A stretch of DNA of 64,000 nt. It comes from Lentzea jiangxiensis (GTDB lineage: Bacteria; Actinomycetota; Actinomycetes; Mycobacteriales; Pseudonocardiaceae). Shown here one piece after another: positions 8,303-16,559 of the stretch (position 1 is the stretch's first letter; each line of letters starts with the position of its first letter). The stretch covers positions 124,001 to 188,000 of the forward strand of contig NZ_FNIX01000013.1 in assembly GCF_900104175.1 (NCBI RefSeq), in the 5' to 3' direction. A program made the translations under genes and the position numbers. The notes under the pieces were generated by a model that was not told where the DNA came from, ran no database searches, and saw nothing but the letters and a program-made list of their open reading frames with translations.

Positions 8303-10588
8303 TTGAGTCAAAACACCGAACCCGCTGCGACGGTTGTTCAACCGTCGGCTACCCGGCGTGTGCGCGCCCGCCTGGCGCGGCGCATCACCGCCCAACGTGC
8401 GGCCCCGGTGAAGCAGGTCCTCGAACCTCTCGCCGCCGTGCACCGTGACCTCCATCCCAAGGCCGATCTGGCGCTTCTGCAGCACGCGTACGACGTTGCC
8501 GAGGAGAAGCACCGCCCGCAGCGCCGCAAGTCCGGCGACCCGTACATCACCCACCCGCTCGCCGTGGCGACGATCCTCGCCGAGCTGGGCATGGACACCA
8601 CGACGCTGGTGGCCGCGCTGCTGCACGACACCGTGGAAGACACCGACTACTCGCTGGGGCAGCTGAAGGACGACTTCGGCGAGGAGGTCGCCCGCCTCGT
8701 CGACGGCGTCACGAAGCTCGACAAGGTCAAGCTGGGGGCGGCGGCCGAGGCCGAGACCATCCGCAAGATGGTCATCGCGATGGCGAAGGACCCGCGCGTC
8801 CTCGTCATCAAGCTGGCCGACCGGCTGCACAACATGCGCACCATGCGGTTCCTGCCGCCGGAGAAGCAGGCCCGCAAGGCCCGCGAAACGCTCGAAGTGC
8901 TCGCACCGCTCGCCCACAGGCTGGGGATGGCGACGGTCAAGTGGGAGCTGGAGGACCTCGCGTTCGCGATCCTGCAGCCCAAGAAGTACGACGAGATCGT
9001 CCGCCTGGTCGCGAAGCGCGCGCCGAGTCGCGACACGTACCTGCGCTCGGTCGTCGACGAGCTGAACGGCCAGCTCGAGAGCGCGCGGATCGTGGCGAAG
9101 GTCGAGGGCCGGCCGAAGCACTACTACTCGATCAACCAGAAGATGATCGTCCGCGGGCGGGAGTTCGACGACATCCACGACCTCGTGGGCGTCCGGATCC
9201 TCGTGGACGAGGTGCGCGACTGCTACGCCGCGATGGGCGTCGTGCACGCCGCCTGGCAGCCGATGCCGGGCCGGTTCAAGGACTACATCGCGCAGCCGCG
9301 GTTCGGCGTGTACCAGTCGCTGCACACGACCGTCATCGGTCCCGACGGCAAGCCTCTCGAGGTGCAGATCCGCACCCACGAGATGCACCAGCGGGCCGAG
9401 TACGGCATCGCGGCGCACTGGCGCTACAAGGAGACCAAGGGCACGCACAACGGCAAGTCCGTCGAGATCGACGAGATGGCGTGGATGCGCCAGCTCCTCG
9501 ACTGGCAGCGGGAAGCCGCGGACCCCGGCGAGTTCCTCGAGGGGCTGCGCTGGGACCTCGCCGCGCGCGAGATCTTCGTGTTCACCCCCAAGGGTGACGT
9601 CGAGACGCTGCCGACGGGCTCCACGCCGGTCGACTTCGCCTACGCCGTGCACACCGAGGTCGGTCACCGCTGCATCGGCGCCCGCGTCAACGGGCGTCTC
9701 GTCGCCCTGGAGCGCAAGCTCGAGAACGGCGAGGTCGTCGAGATCTTCACCTCCAAGGCGGAGGGCGCTGGCCCGTCCCGCGACTGGCTGAGCTTCGTCG
9801 CGTCCCCGCGCGCCAAGGCGAAGATCAAGCAGTGGTTCGCCAAGGAGCGCAAGGAAGAGGCGATCGAGCAGGGCAAGGACGCGATCACCAAGGAGGTCCG
9901 GCGCGTCGGGCTCCCGATCCAGCGCCTGGTCTCGGTCGACTCGATGCAGGCCCTCGCCAAGGAACTGCACTACCCGGACATGAGCGCGCTGTACGCGGCG
10001 GTCGGCGAAGGGCACACCTCGGCGCGCCACGTCGTGCAACGGCTCGTCGCGCAGCTCGGCGGTGTCGACCACGCCGAGGAGGAACTGGCCGACCGCGCCA
10101 CCCCGTCCACGGTCACCCGGCGCCGCCCCACCGGCGACGCGGGCGTGATCGTCAAGGACGCGGGGGACGTGTGGGTGAAGCTCGCCCGCTGCTGCACCCC
10201 GGTGCCGGGCGACGACATCCTCGGCTTCGTGACGCGTGGCGGCGGCGTGTCCGTGCACCGCACCGACTGCACGAACGCGGACGAGCTGCTGAAGTCGCCG
10301 GAACGCCTGCTCGACGTCGAATGGGCGCCGTCGGCCTCCAGCGTCTTCCTGGTCGCCATCCAGGTGGAGGCGCTCGACCGGCACCGGCTGCTCTCGGACG
10401 TCACGAAGGTGCTGGCCGACGAGCGCGTGAACATCCTGTCGGCGTCGGTGACGACGTCGCGCGACAGGGTGGCCGTCAGCCGGTTCTCGTTCGAGATGGG
10501 CGACCCGAAGCACCTCGGGCACGTCCTGAAGGCCGTGCGCAGCGTTGAGGGCGTGTACGACGTGTACCGCGTGACGTCGGCGTCGTAG
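8303..10588 (+). CDS. rel: bifunctional (p)ppGpp synthetase/hydrolase Rel
   Basis: The single long RelA/SpoT homologue of actinobacteria: makes pppGpp/ppGpp from ATP and GTP/GDP on starved ribosomes and also hydrolyses it. At 761 residues it has the HD hydrolase domain (LLHDTVEDTDY at about 109-119), the synthetase domain (GRPKHYYSINQKM; RFKDYIAQP, the RxKD form of bifunctional enzymes), TGS (IFVFTPKGDVETLPTGSTPVDFAY), a zinc-finger region (CCTPVPGD) and a C-terminal ACT domain. TTG 8303 is chosen because GAGGAG at 8290-8295 lies seven bases upstream; GTG 8297 is only one base from it. An unusually strong hairpin follows the stop. Confidence 0.95.
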   Translation: MSQNTEPAATVVQPSATRRVRARLARRITAQRAAPVKQVLEPLAAVHRDLHPKADLALLQHAYDVAEEKHRPQRRKSGDPYITHPLAVATILAELGMDTTTLVAALLHDTVEDTDYSLGQLKDDFGEEVARLVDGVTKLDKVKLGAAAEAETIRKMVIAMAKDPRVLVIKLADRLHNMRTMRFLPPEKQARKARETLEVLAPLAHRLGMATVKWELEDLAFAILQPKKYDEIVRLVAKRAPSRDTYLRSVVDELNGQLESARIVAKVEGRPKHYYSINQKMIVRGREFDDIHDLVGVRILVDEVRDCYAAMGVVHAAWQPMPGRFKDYIAQPRFGVYQSLHTTVIGPDGKPLEVQIRTHEMHQRAEYGIAAHWRYKETKGTHNGKSVEIDEMAWMRQLLDWQREAADPGEFLEGLRWDLAAREIFVFTPKGDVETLPTGSTPVDFAYAVHTEVGHRCIGARVNGRLVALERKLENGEVVEIFTSKAEGAGPSRDWLSFVASPRAKAKIKQWFAKERKEEAIEQGKDAITKEVRRVGLPIQRLVSVDSMQALAKELHYPDMSALYAAVGEGHTSARHVVQRLVAQLGGVDHAEEELADRATPSTVTRRRPTGDAGVIVKDAGDVWVKLARCCTPVPGDDILGFVTRGGGVSVHRTDCTNADELLKSPERLLDVEWAPSASSVFLVAIQVEALDRHRLLSDVTKVLADERVNILSASVTTSRDRVAVSRFSFEMGDPKHLGHVLKAVRSVEGVYDVYRVTSAS

Positions 10589-10602
10589 AGCTTCACGGGG
10601 AA

Positions 10603-10647
10603 GGCACAGGAGCCTCCTGCCGGATTCCGGCAGGAGGCTCCTGTGCC
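10603..10647 (+). terminator. terminator after rel
   Basis: A perfect 21-bp stem (10603-10623 with 10627-10647) closed by a three-base ATT loop, 14 bases after the rel stop. It ends 18 bases before the next start codon, so the downstream gene's promoter or leader must lie in or right after it. No T tract follows. Confidence 0.88.
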
Positions 10648-10665
10648 GTGTGCCAGAGTTCGCGG

Positions 10666-11577
10666 ATGCTCAACATCGCGGTCAGGACGGAAAACTCGGA
10701 GCGGCACGTCCGCGTGTCCGCCGAGGAGCTCGCCGCGCTGGTCCGGCGCATCGGCGGGGAGGGCGACCACTTCCTGGTCCTGCAGCGCGTGCCGGACCTG
10801 CCCGACGTCTTCGCGCAGGTCTGGCACGAGACCGGCGGCGACTGGGCGGTGGAGCACCGCGACGGCCGCGGGTACTTCGAGGCGACCGCCGACGGGCCGG
10901 ACGCGGTGGCCTCGGTGCTCGTCGGCTGGGCACGGCAGGAGCCCGGCTGGGACGCCCGGCTGACCTGGTCGCCGCTCGACGCCGGTCCCGCGCGGGTGGT
11001 GCCGCCGCTCGACCTCGGCGACCACGAGCGCGAGGCGCTGGAGGACCACGTGCGCGGGGTCCTGGCCGCCGGCTACGCGACCCGCGCCGGCCTGGCGGAG
11101 GTCGCCGAGGAGTACCTGGCGACCGGGGACCGGCGGCCGGTGTCGCGCCACCAGGCGCGGGAGCTGGCCGACCGGCTGTGGCTCGAGCGGGTGGCGGAGC
11201 AGGCGTCGTGGCGGGGAGAGACCGACCCGGAGCGGCTAACGCGCGCGTTCGAGGCGCTGGACGCCGCCGGGATCACCGCCCGCGAGAACTTCACCTGCTG
11301 CCGCACGTGCGGCCAGGCGGAGATCGGTGACGAGGCCGGGCCCGGTGCGCGCGGGTTCGTGTACTTCCACGGCCAGAGCACGCAGGCGGCCGCGGCCGGG
11401 CGCGGGCTGACGCTGCACTACGGCGGTTTCGACGACTCGGCCGCGACGACCACGGCCGTGGGGCTCGAGGTCGTGGCCGCGCTGGAGGCGGCCGGGCTCG
11501 CGGCCGAGTGGAACCGCGACCCCGGCCGGGCCATCACCGTGACGCCGCTCGACTGGCGTCGCCGCCTGGTCGGGTAG
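10666..11577 (+). CDS. DUF6891-like protein, function unknown
   Basis: A 303-residue cytoplasmic protein. The C-terminal half has a conserved-looking block: FTCCRTCGQAEIGDE, then RGFVYFHGQST and GLTLHYGGF, which I associate with the uncharacterised DUF6891 family. The two close cysteines (C-C-x-x-C) could bind metal, but this is not shown. The N-terminal half is acidic without a recognised motif. ATG 10666 starts a protein whose first residues (MLNIAVRTENSERHVRV) look natural; no strong Shine-Dalgarno sequence is visible. The gene converges on the cyclophilin gene, with a shared terminator. Confidence 0.6.
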   Translation: MLNIAVRTENSERHVRVSAEELAALVRRIGGEGDHFLVLQRVPDLPDVFAQVWHETGGDWAVEHRDGRGYFEATADGPDAVASVLVGWARQEPGWDARLTWSPLDAGPARVVPPLDLGDHEREALEDHVRGVLAAGYATRAGLAEVAEEYLATGDRRPVSRHQARELADRLWLERVAEQASWRGETDPERLTRAFEALDAAGITARENFTCCRTCGQAEIGDEAGPGARGFVYFHGQSTQAAAAGRGLTLHYGGFDDSAATTTAVGLEVVAALEAAGLAAEWNRDPGRAITVTPLDWRRRLVG

Positions 11578-11585
11578 GAAGAAGC

Positions 11586-11620
11586 GAAAAGCCCCCGGGA
11601 ACCGCTCCCAGGGGCTTTTC
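11586..11620. terminator. bidirectional terminator between convergent genes
   Basis: 15-base arms 11586-11600 (GAAAAGCCCCCGGGA) and 11606-11620 (TCCCAGGGGCTTTTC) pair with one mismatch around a five-base loop. The arms carry AAAA on one side and TTTT on the other, so it can act as an intrinsic terminator for both the DUF6891-like gene (+) and the cyclophilin gene (-). Confidence 0.9.
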
Positions 11621-11631
11621 ACTGTGAAGAA

Positions 11632-12489
11632 CTAGTTCGCGACCAGAGCCGACTTGATGTCGACCGGGGTCTTCGGCTTGCCGTCGCCCTGACCCGGCTG
11701 CTGCGAGATCGTGCCGGTCTTCGCGACCTCGTCGACCTTCTTCAGCGACTCCTCGTCGACCGTGCCGAAGACCGTGTAGTCCGGCTTCAGGCTGGCCGCG
11801 TCGCCGTAGACGATGAAGAACTGCGAGCCGTTGGTGTTCGGGCCCGAGTTGGCCATGGCGAGCACGCCGCGGCCGTAGCTGAGCTCGGGGTAGGTCTCGT
11901 CCTTGAACGAGTAGCCGGGGCCGCCCATGCCGTTGCCGCCGGGGTCACCGCACTGCAGGACCTGGATGCCGGTCACCGTGAGGCGGTGGCACGTGGTGTT
12001 GTCGAAGTACTTCTGCTTCGCCAGCTCGACGAAGTTGTTCACGGTGCAGGGCGCGAGCGAGCGGTCCAGCGTGAGCTTCAGGTCGCCGATCGAGGTGCCG
12101 AGCGTGACGCCGACCGTGCCGGTGGCGGGCTGCTCGCCGTTCGCGGGCGGCGTGTTCTGCTTGGCCGCCGGCTCCTGGCCCTTCGTGTACTCGCAGCTCA
12201 CCTTCCCGGGCAGCGGCGTGGGCCGCTTGGCGACCTGGTGCAGCGCGGTGGGGATGTTCTCCGCCTTGTCCACCGACTCCTGGGTCGGAGTCTCCGACGC
12301 GGAGGCGTCACCGTTGCCGAAGACGTCGTTGGTCGCGAGGAACCACACGCCACCTCCAACGAGCGCAACAACGACGACCGTCGACACGACGGCGATGATG
12401 CGACGCTTCTTGGCCCGCTCCTGGCGGTAGACCATCTGACGCTCAAGCTTGCGCTTGGCTGCCGCGCGTCGCTGCTCGTTGGTGGGCAC
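11632..12489 (-). CDS. membrane-anchored cyclophilin-type peptidyl-prolyl isomerase
   Basis: Prolyl isomerase assisting folding outside the membrane. The 285-residue protein has a basic N-terminus, one membrane span at about 32-52 (IIAVVSTVVVVALVGGGVWFLA), a spacer, and a cyclophilin domain (LAPCTVNNFVELAKQKYFD, CHRLT, GSQFFIVYGD, YTVFGTV). It corresponds in position and architecture to M. tuberculosis Rv2582 (ppiB). The GTG start at 12489 is preceded by GGGAGGG. The gene is divergent from the MBL hydrolase. No residue oddities were seen. Confidence 0.92.
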   Translation of the reverse strand: MPTNEQRRAAAKRKLERQMVYRQERAKKRRIIAVVSTVVVVALVGGGVWFLATNDVFGNGDASASETPTQESVDKAENIPTALHQVAKRPTPLPGKVSCEYTKGQEPAAKQNTPPANGEQPATGTVGVTLGTSIGDLKLTLDRSLAPCTVNNFVELAKQKYFDNTTCHRLTVTGIQVLQCGDPGGNGMGGPGYSFKDETYPELSYGRGVLAMANSGPNTNGSQFFIVYGDAASLKPDYTVFGTVDEESLKKVDEVAKTGTISQQPGQGDGKPKTPVDIKSALVAN

Positions 12490-12603
12490 GTGCTCCCTCC
12501 CCAGGGACTCATGCGAATAGGGCGGTCGGCTCGGCAGTCTAGGGCCTGGGCATATGAGCTTTGTGTGGTGGCTAGGCTGTGGTTGAACAGGGAGGTCATT
12601 TTC

Positions 12604-13299
12604 GTGCTCGTGATCGGGTTCCCCACCGGGGCGCTCCAGGCGAACTGCTTCGTCCTGGCGGCCGGTGAGGGCGAGCCCTGCGTGATCGTCGACCCCGGTC
12701 AGGACGCGGTCGAGCCGATCGAGCAGGCCTTGCGCAAGCACCGTCTCGCACCTGTCGCCGTGCTGCTCACGCACGGGCACTTCGACCACACCTTCTCCGT
12801 CGCACCCGTCTGCGACGGCAACGACATCCCCGCGTACATCCACCCGGACGACGTCGAGATGCTCGCCGACCCGTTGAAGGGCATCAGCCGCGAGTCCGCC
12901 GCGTTCTTCGGGGGCAACCTCGAGATGCGGGAGCCGTCCGAGGTCCGCACGCTCGACGACGGTGCCGACCTCGACCTCGCCGGGCTGCGCATCACCGTCG
13001 ACCACACACCGGGCCATACCGGCGGGTCGGTGATGTTCCGCTCCGGCGCGCAGGAAGGCGGTCGCCTGGTGATCTCGGGTGACACGCTCTTCGCCGGTTC
13101 GATCGGACGCACCGACCTGCCGGGTGGCGACCACGCCGCGATGCTGTCGTCTCTGCAGAACAAGGTCATGACCTTGCCCGACGACACGGTGGTGCTGCCC
13201 GGCCACGGCCCGACGACGACCATAGGTCGTGAGCGCGCGACGAACCCATACCTGCTGCAACTGCAGGACGCTCCGGCCGCCCCGCACCGAGGACTTTGA
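12604..13299 (+). CDS. MBL-fold metallohydrolase (glyoxalase II-like, Rv2581c type)
   Basis: A 231-residue metallo-beta-lactamase-fold hydrolase with the metal-binding motif THGHFDH (about 58-64), HTPGHTGGS, SGDTLFAGSIGRTD and a final LPGHG. The compact form matches the hydroxyacylglutathione hydrolase-like group, although this lineage uses mycothiol rather than glutathione, so the substrate is open. The start is GTG 12604, with AGGGAGG ending at 12595, eight bases upstream. Its stop overlaps the TTG codon in front of hisS, and the pair is syntenic with Rv2581c-Rv2580c. Confidence 0.9.
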   Translation: MLVIGFPTGALQANCFVLAAGEGEPCVIVDPGQDAVEPIEQALRKHRLAPVAVLLTHGHFDHTFSVAPVCDGNDIPAYIHPDDVEMLADPLKGISRESAAFFGGNLEMREPSEVRTLDDGADLDLAGLRITVDHTPGHTGGSVMFRSGAQEGGRLVISGDTLFAGSIGRTDLPGGDHAAMLSSLQNKVMTLPDDTVVLPGHGPTTTIGRERATNPYLLQLQDAPAAPHRGL

Positions 13300-13304
13300 G
13301 ACAC

Positions 13305-14648
13305 GTGTTTTCCGCACCCAAAGGCGTTCCCGACTACATCCCGCCGACCTCCGCTGCCTTCCTGCACGTCCGGTCGACGCTGACCCGCGCCGCCGAACTC
13401 GCGGGCTACGGCTACGTCGAGCTGCCGGTCTTCGAGGACACGGCGCTCTTCTCGCGCGGCGTCGGCGAGTCCACCGACGTCGTGACGAAGGAGATGTACA
13501 CCTTCCTCGACCGCGGTGAGCGCTCCATCACCCTGCGCCCCGAGGGCACCGCGGGCGTGATGCGGGCCGTCATCGAGCACAGCCTCGACCGCGGCTCGCT
13601 GCCGGCGAAGCTCTACTACGCGGGCCAGTTCTTCCGCGCCGAGGCCCCGCAGGCCGGCCGGTACCGGCAGTTCCACCAGGTCGGCATCGAGGCGATCGGC
13701 GTCGACGACCCGGCCCTGGACGCCGAGGTCATCGCCGTCGGCGACGCGGGCTTCCGCGCCCTGGGGCTCACCGGCTACCGGCTGGAGCTCACGTCGCTGG
13801 GCGACGCGAACTGCCGTCCGGCGTACCGGGAGAAGCTGCAGGCGTTCCTCGCGGACCTGCCGCTCGACGAGGCGACCCGGCAGCGCGCGGAGCTGAACCC
13901 GTTGCGCGTGCTCGACGACAAGCGCCCCGAGGTGCGCGAGATGGTCGCCGAGGCGCCGCTGATGGTCGACAACCTGTGCGACGCGTGCCGCGAGCACTAC
14001 GAGCTCGTCAAGGGCTACTTGACCGAGCTGGGCGTGAAGTTCGTCGAGAACCCGCGCATGGTCCGCGGCCTCGACTACTACACGAAGACGACGTTCGAGT
14101 TCGTCCACGACGGTCTCGGCGCCCAGTCGGGCATCGGCGGCGGCGGGCGCTACGACGGCCTGATGGAGCAGCTCGGCGGCCAGTCGCTGTCCGGCGTCGG
14201 CTTCGGCCTCGGCGTCGACCGCGCGCTGCTGGCCGCGCAGGCCGAGGGCGTGCTGCCGGAGTTCTCCCGCGTCGACGTGATCGGCGTGCCGCTCGGCGAG
14301 GCCGCCCGTGCCCGCCTGGTCGCGGTGGCCGGCTCGTTGCGCGCGGCGGGGATCCGCACGGACCTCGTCTACGGCGGCCGGTCGATGAAGGCGGGCTTCA
14401 AGGCGGCGGACAAGTCGGGCGCGAAGCTCGCGCTCGTGCTCGGCGAGCGCGACCTGGAGGCCGGCGTGGTCGGCCTGAAAACGCTGGCGACCGGTGACCA
14501 GATCTCCGTGGCGCTGGCGGACGTCGTCTCCGCGGTGCGCGACGGCCTGCGGGCCCCGGCCCTCGTCGCCGCCGTGCCGGGTGGAGCGGAAGGGCTGGCG
14601 TCCGACGCGGGTGCCGTCGTGGCCGAGGCGGTGCGGGAGAACCCGTGA
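13305..14648 (+). CDS. hisS: histidyl-tRNA synthetase
   Basis: Class II synthetase charging tRNA-His. Motif 1 region (GYGYVELPVFEDTALFSRGVG), motif 2 (TLRPEGTAGVMRA ... YYAGQFFRAEAPQAGR), the histidine-specific loop (VRGLDYYTKTTFE) and motif 3 (GVGFGLGVDRALL) are all present, plus a C-terminal anticodon-binding domain. GTG 13305 gives MFSAPKGVPDY, the usual N-terminus. TTG 13296, overlapping the upstream stop and closer to GAGG 13289-13292, would add three residues. The 3' end overlaps the next gene by four bases (GTGA). Confidence 0.95.
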   Translation: MFSAPKGVPDYIPPTSAAFLHVRSTLTRAAELAGYGYVELPVFEDTALFSRGVGESTDVVTKEMYTFLDRGERSITLRPEGTAGVMRAVIEHSLDRGSLPAKLYYAGQFFRAEAPQAGRYRQFHQVGIEAIGVDDPALDAEVIAVGDAGFRALGLTGYRLELTSLGDANCRPAYREKLQAFLADLPLDEATRQRAELNPLRVLDDKRPEVREMVAEAPLMVDNLCDACREHYELVKGYLTELGVKFVENPRMVRGLDYYTKTTFEFVHDGLGAQSGIGGGGRYDGLMEQLGGQSLSGVGFGLGVDRALLAAQAEGVLPEFSRVDVIGVPLGEAARARLVAVAGSLRAAGIRTDLVYGGRSMKAGFKAADKSGAKLALVLGERDLEAGVVGLKTLATGDQISVALADVVSAVRDGLRAPALVAAVPGGAEGLASDAGAVVAEAVRENP

Positions 14649-15271
14649 GCGACGACAAGCTCGTTCTCGACCTGCTCGACAAGACGACGGTCCGCAAGCG
14701 TGCGCGCATGGTGGCGATCGGCGGCATCATGGTCGCCCTCGCCTTCGGCGCCGTCGTCGGCCTGATCGGCGGCCGCTGGCCGGGCGTGATCGCCGCGCTG
14801 ATCGTGTCGGTGCCGGTGGTCCTGCTGGCGCTGTCCGAGGCCCGCCGCACGGTGTGGCTGCAGGGCACGACCGTCCACGTGCGGGCGTTCGGCACCCGGC
14901 AGGTCGACCTGGCCACGGCCGACGGTCTCGACCTCCTGGTGACCGACCTGCGCGGCGCGCGGACCGTCGGGCTGTTCGTGCGCGGTGGCAAGAAGGCGAT
15001 CAACGTCGCCCTGTCGATGTACGCGGGAACGGGCGGGCGCGAGCTCGGCGTGTACCAGTTGCGCCGGCTGGCCGACGCCGTGGCGGCGCGGGGGGACACC
15101 CCCGGGCTGGTGTTCTCGGAGCTGCTCGTGGCCCAGCTGCGGGCGGAGGCCCGGGGGGCCTCGGCCGCCGAGCGGCCGTTGTACCGGTTGGGGTCGCTGG
15201 CTCCCGCCGGGCGGATGGCGCAGAAGCTGCACCCGGACGCGGTGTCGAAGTTCGTCACCTCGCTCGACTGA
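14645..15271 (+). CDS. two-span membrane protein, function unknown
   Basis: A 208-residue protein with two adjacent membrane spans near the N-terminus (about 24-66: MVAIGGIMVALAFGAVVGLI and WPGVIAALIVSVPVVLLAL). A soluble C-terminal domain follows, with a possible beta-rich part (TVWLQGTTVHVRAFGTRQVDL). No family is recognised. GTG 14645 overlaps the hisS stop (GTGA), so it is probably translated with hisS; a terminator follows. The arrangement suggests a conserved but uncharacterised hisS partner in this lineage. Confidence 0.7.
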   Translation: MSDDKLVLDLLDKTTVRKRARMVAIGGIMVALAFGAVVGLIGGRWPGVIAALIVSVPVVLLALSEARRTVWLQGTTVHVRAFGTRQVDLATADGLDLLVTDLRGARTVGLFVRGGKKAINVALSMYAGTGGRELGVYQLRRLADAVAARGDTPGLVFSELLVAQLRAEARGASAAERPLYRLGSLAPAGRMAQKLHPDAVSKFVTSLD

Positions 15272-15283
15272 TGTCGCTGTGGG

Positions 15284-15316
15284 GAACGCCCGTCGCGCAG
15301 GTCGCGGCGGGCGTTC
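15284..15316. terminator. bidirectional terminator after hisS operon
   Basis: 14-base arms 15284-15297 and 15303-15316 pair with one G-U around a five-base loop. It lies between the converging hisS-operon membrane protein and the spermidine-synthase-like gene, six bases from the stop of the latter. Confidence 0.85.
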
Positions 15317-15322
15317 TGCCGT

Positions 15323-16159
15323 CTAGGTGCCCCAGAGGCCCGAGGGCGGGGCGGGGGAGAGGGTCGCCGTCGCGTCCGTGGTGACCGGAGCGCCCCCGAT
15401 GAACTTCGTCAGCCCCGTCCCGTGTTCCACCCTGCCCGGGAACGGGTCGCCCGCCGTCGCGCGGGTCAGCTGCTGCATCGGCAGGCCGGTGTGCGAGGCC
15501 ATGATCACGAAGTTGCCGAAGCGGCGGCCGCGGAAGACACCGGGCTCGGCGAGCACGCAGACGTGTTGGAACACCGCGCGCACGGTCGCGCATTGGGCTC
15601 GTGCGAACTGCAGGCCGTTGCCGTCGCCGACGTTCGCGGCGTAGATGCCGTCCGGGGCCAGGGCGTCGGAGGCCTGGCGCACGAACTCCACCGACGTCAG
15701 GTGCGCGGGGGTGCGGGCGCCGGCGAAGCAGTCGGAGACGATCAGGTCGAACGAGCCGGGGCGGGCCTTGACCAGCACCGCGCGGGCGTCGCCCGTCGTG
15801 ATCCGCACCCGAGGCGGTGGCGGGAGCTCGCGGCGGATGAAGGCGATGAGACCGGCGTCGATCTCGGCCACCTGCTGAGACGCACGAGGCAGTAGATCGG
15901 CCACGTAGCGCGCTAGCGTGAGAGCGCCACCACCGAGGTGGAGCACGCGGGAGGGTGCGGTGAGGTCGACGAGGTGACCCAGCCGGCGGACGTACTCGAA
16001 CTCCAGGTACGTCGGGTCGTCCAGGTCCACATGCGACTGCGGGGTTCCGTTGACCCGCAACGTCCACGAGTTGCGTCCACCCAGATCGGGGACCAGTTCG
16101 GCGACGCCGGAGTCGATCGACTCGGTGATCGCCTCTGTGCCGGGCCGCTGTCTTCCCAC
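15323..16159 (-). CDS. spermidine synthase-like methyltransferase-fold protein
   Basis: A 278-residue protein with the Rossmann fold of polyamine synthases: SYVDLDDPTYLEFEY-like entry (HVDLDDPTYLEFEYVRR), the nucleotide-binding loop VLHLGGGALTLARYV, an acidic strand end (VAEIDAGL), GDARAVL and DLIVSDCFAG. Actinobacterial proteins of this type are often annotated as spermidine synthase-like or fused-MFS relatives; true aminopropyltransferase activity is unproven. The start is GTG 16159. It is divergent from the DUF1304 gene, with only 46 bases between them. No transmembrane part is present. Confidence 0.75.
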   Translation of the reverse strand: MGRQRPGTEAITESIDSGVAELVPDLGGRNSWTLRVNGTPQSHVDLDDPTYLEFEYVRRLGHLVDLTAPSRVLHLGGGALTLARYVADLLPRASQQVAEIDAGLIAFIRRELPPPPRVRITTGDARAVLVKARPGSFDLIVSDCFAGARTPAHLTSVEFVRQASDALAPDGIYAANVGDGNGLQFARAQCATVRAVFQHVCVLAEPGVFRGRRFGNFVIMASHTGLPMQQLTRATAGDPFPGRVEHGTGLTKFIGGAPVTTDATATLSPAPPSGLWGT

Positions 16160-16205
16160 CGCTCTATTGTCTCATCGCGTGTGTCAGCTCTGAGGAGGAA
16201 CCCAA

Positions 16206-16559
16206 GTGCAGGTCATCGCAGGCGTTCTGCTCGCCCTCGTGGCGTTGATCCACATCTACATCGTGGTCCTGGAGATGTTCCTCTGGACGACACCGCGCGG
16301 GCGCAAGGCGTTCGGTCTGACGCCCGAGTTCGCCCAGGAGTCGAAGGCCCTCGCGGCGAACCAGGGCCTCTACAACGGCTTCCTCGCCGCCGGCCTCATC
16401 TACGCGCTCGTCCGGCAGGACTTCGGCGCGTCGGTGCTCTTCACGGTGTTCGTGATCGTCGCCGGCGTCTACGGCACGTTCACCGCTAGTCGGAAGATCT
16501 TCTTCGTGCAGGTGGTGCCGGGCGTGCTGGCGCTGCTCTTCGTGCTCTTGGCGCGCTAG
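16206..16559 (+). CDS. DUF1304 membrane protein
   Basis: A 117-residue protein with four hydrophobic segments, matching DUF1304: MEMFLWTTP-type first loop (LEMFLWTTPRGRKAFGL), NQGLYNGFLAAGL, and a last span before the C-terminal R. GTG 16206 has a strong Shine-Dalgarno sequence, GAGGAGG at 16192-16198, seven bases away. Function is unknown. The last 74 bases of the gene lie antisense to the end of the YibE/F gene; both reading frames look genuine. Confidence 0.85.
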   Translation: MQVIAGVLLALVALIHIYIVVLEMFLWTTPRGRKAFGLTPEFAQESKALAANQGLYNGFLAAGLIYALVRQDFGASVLFTVFVIVAGVYGTFTASRKIFFVQVVPGVLALLFVLLAR

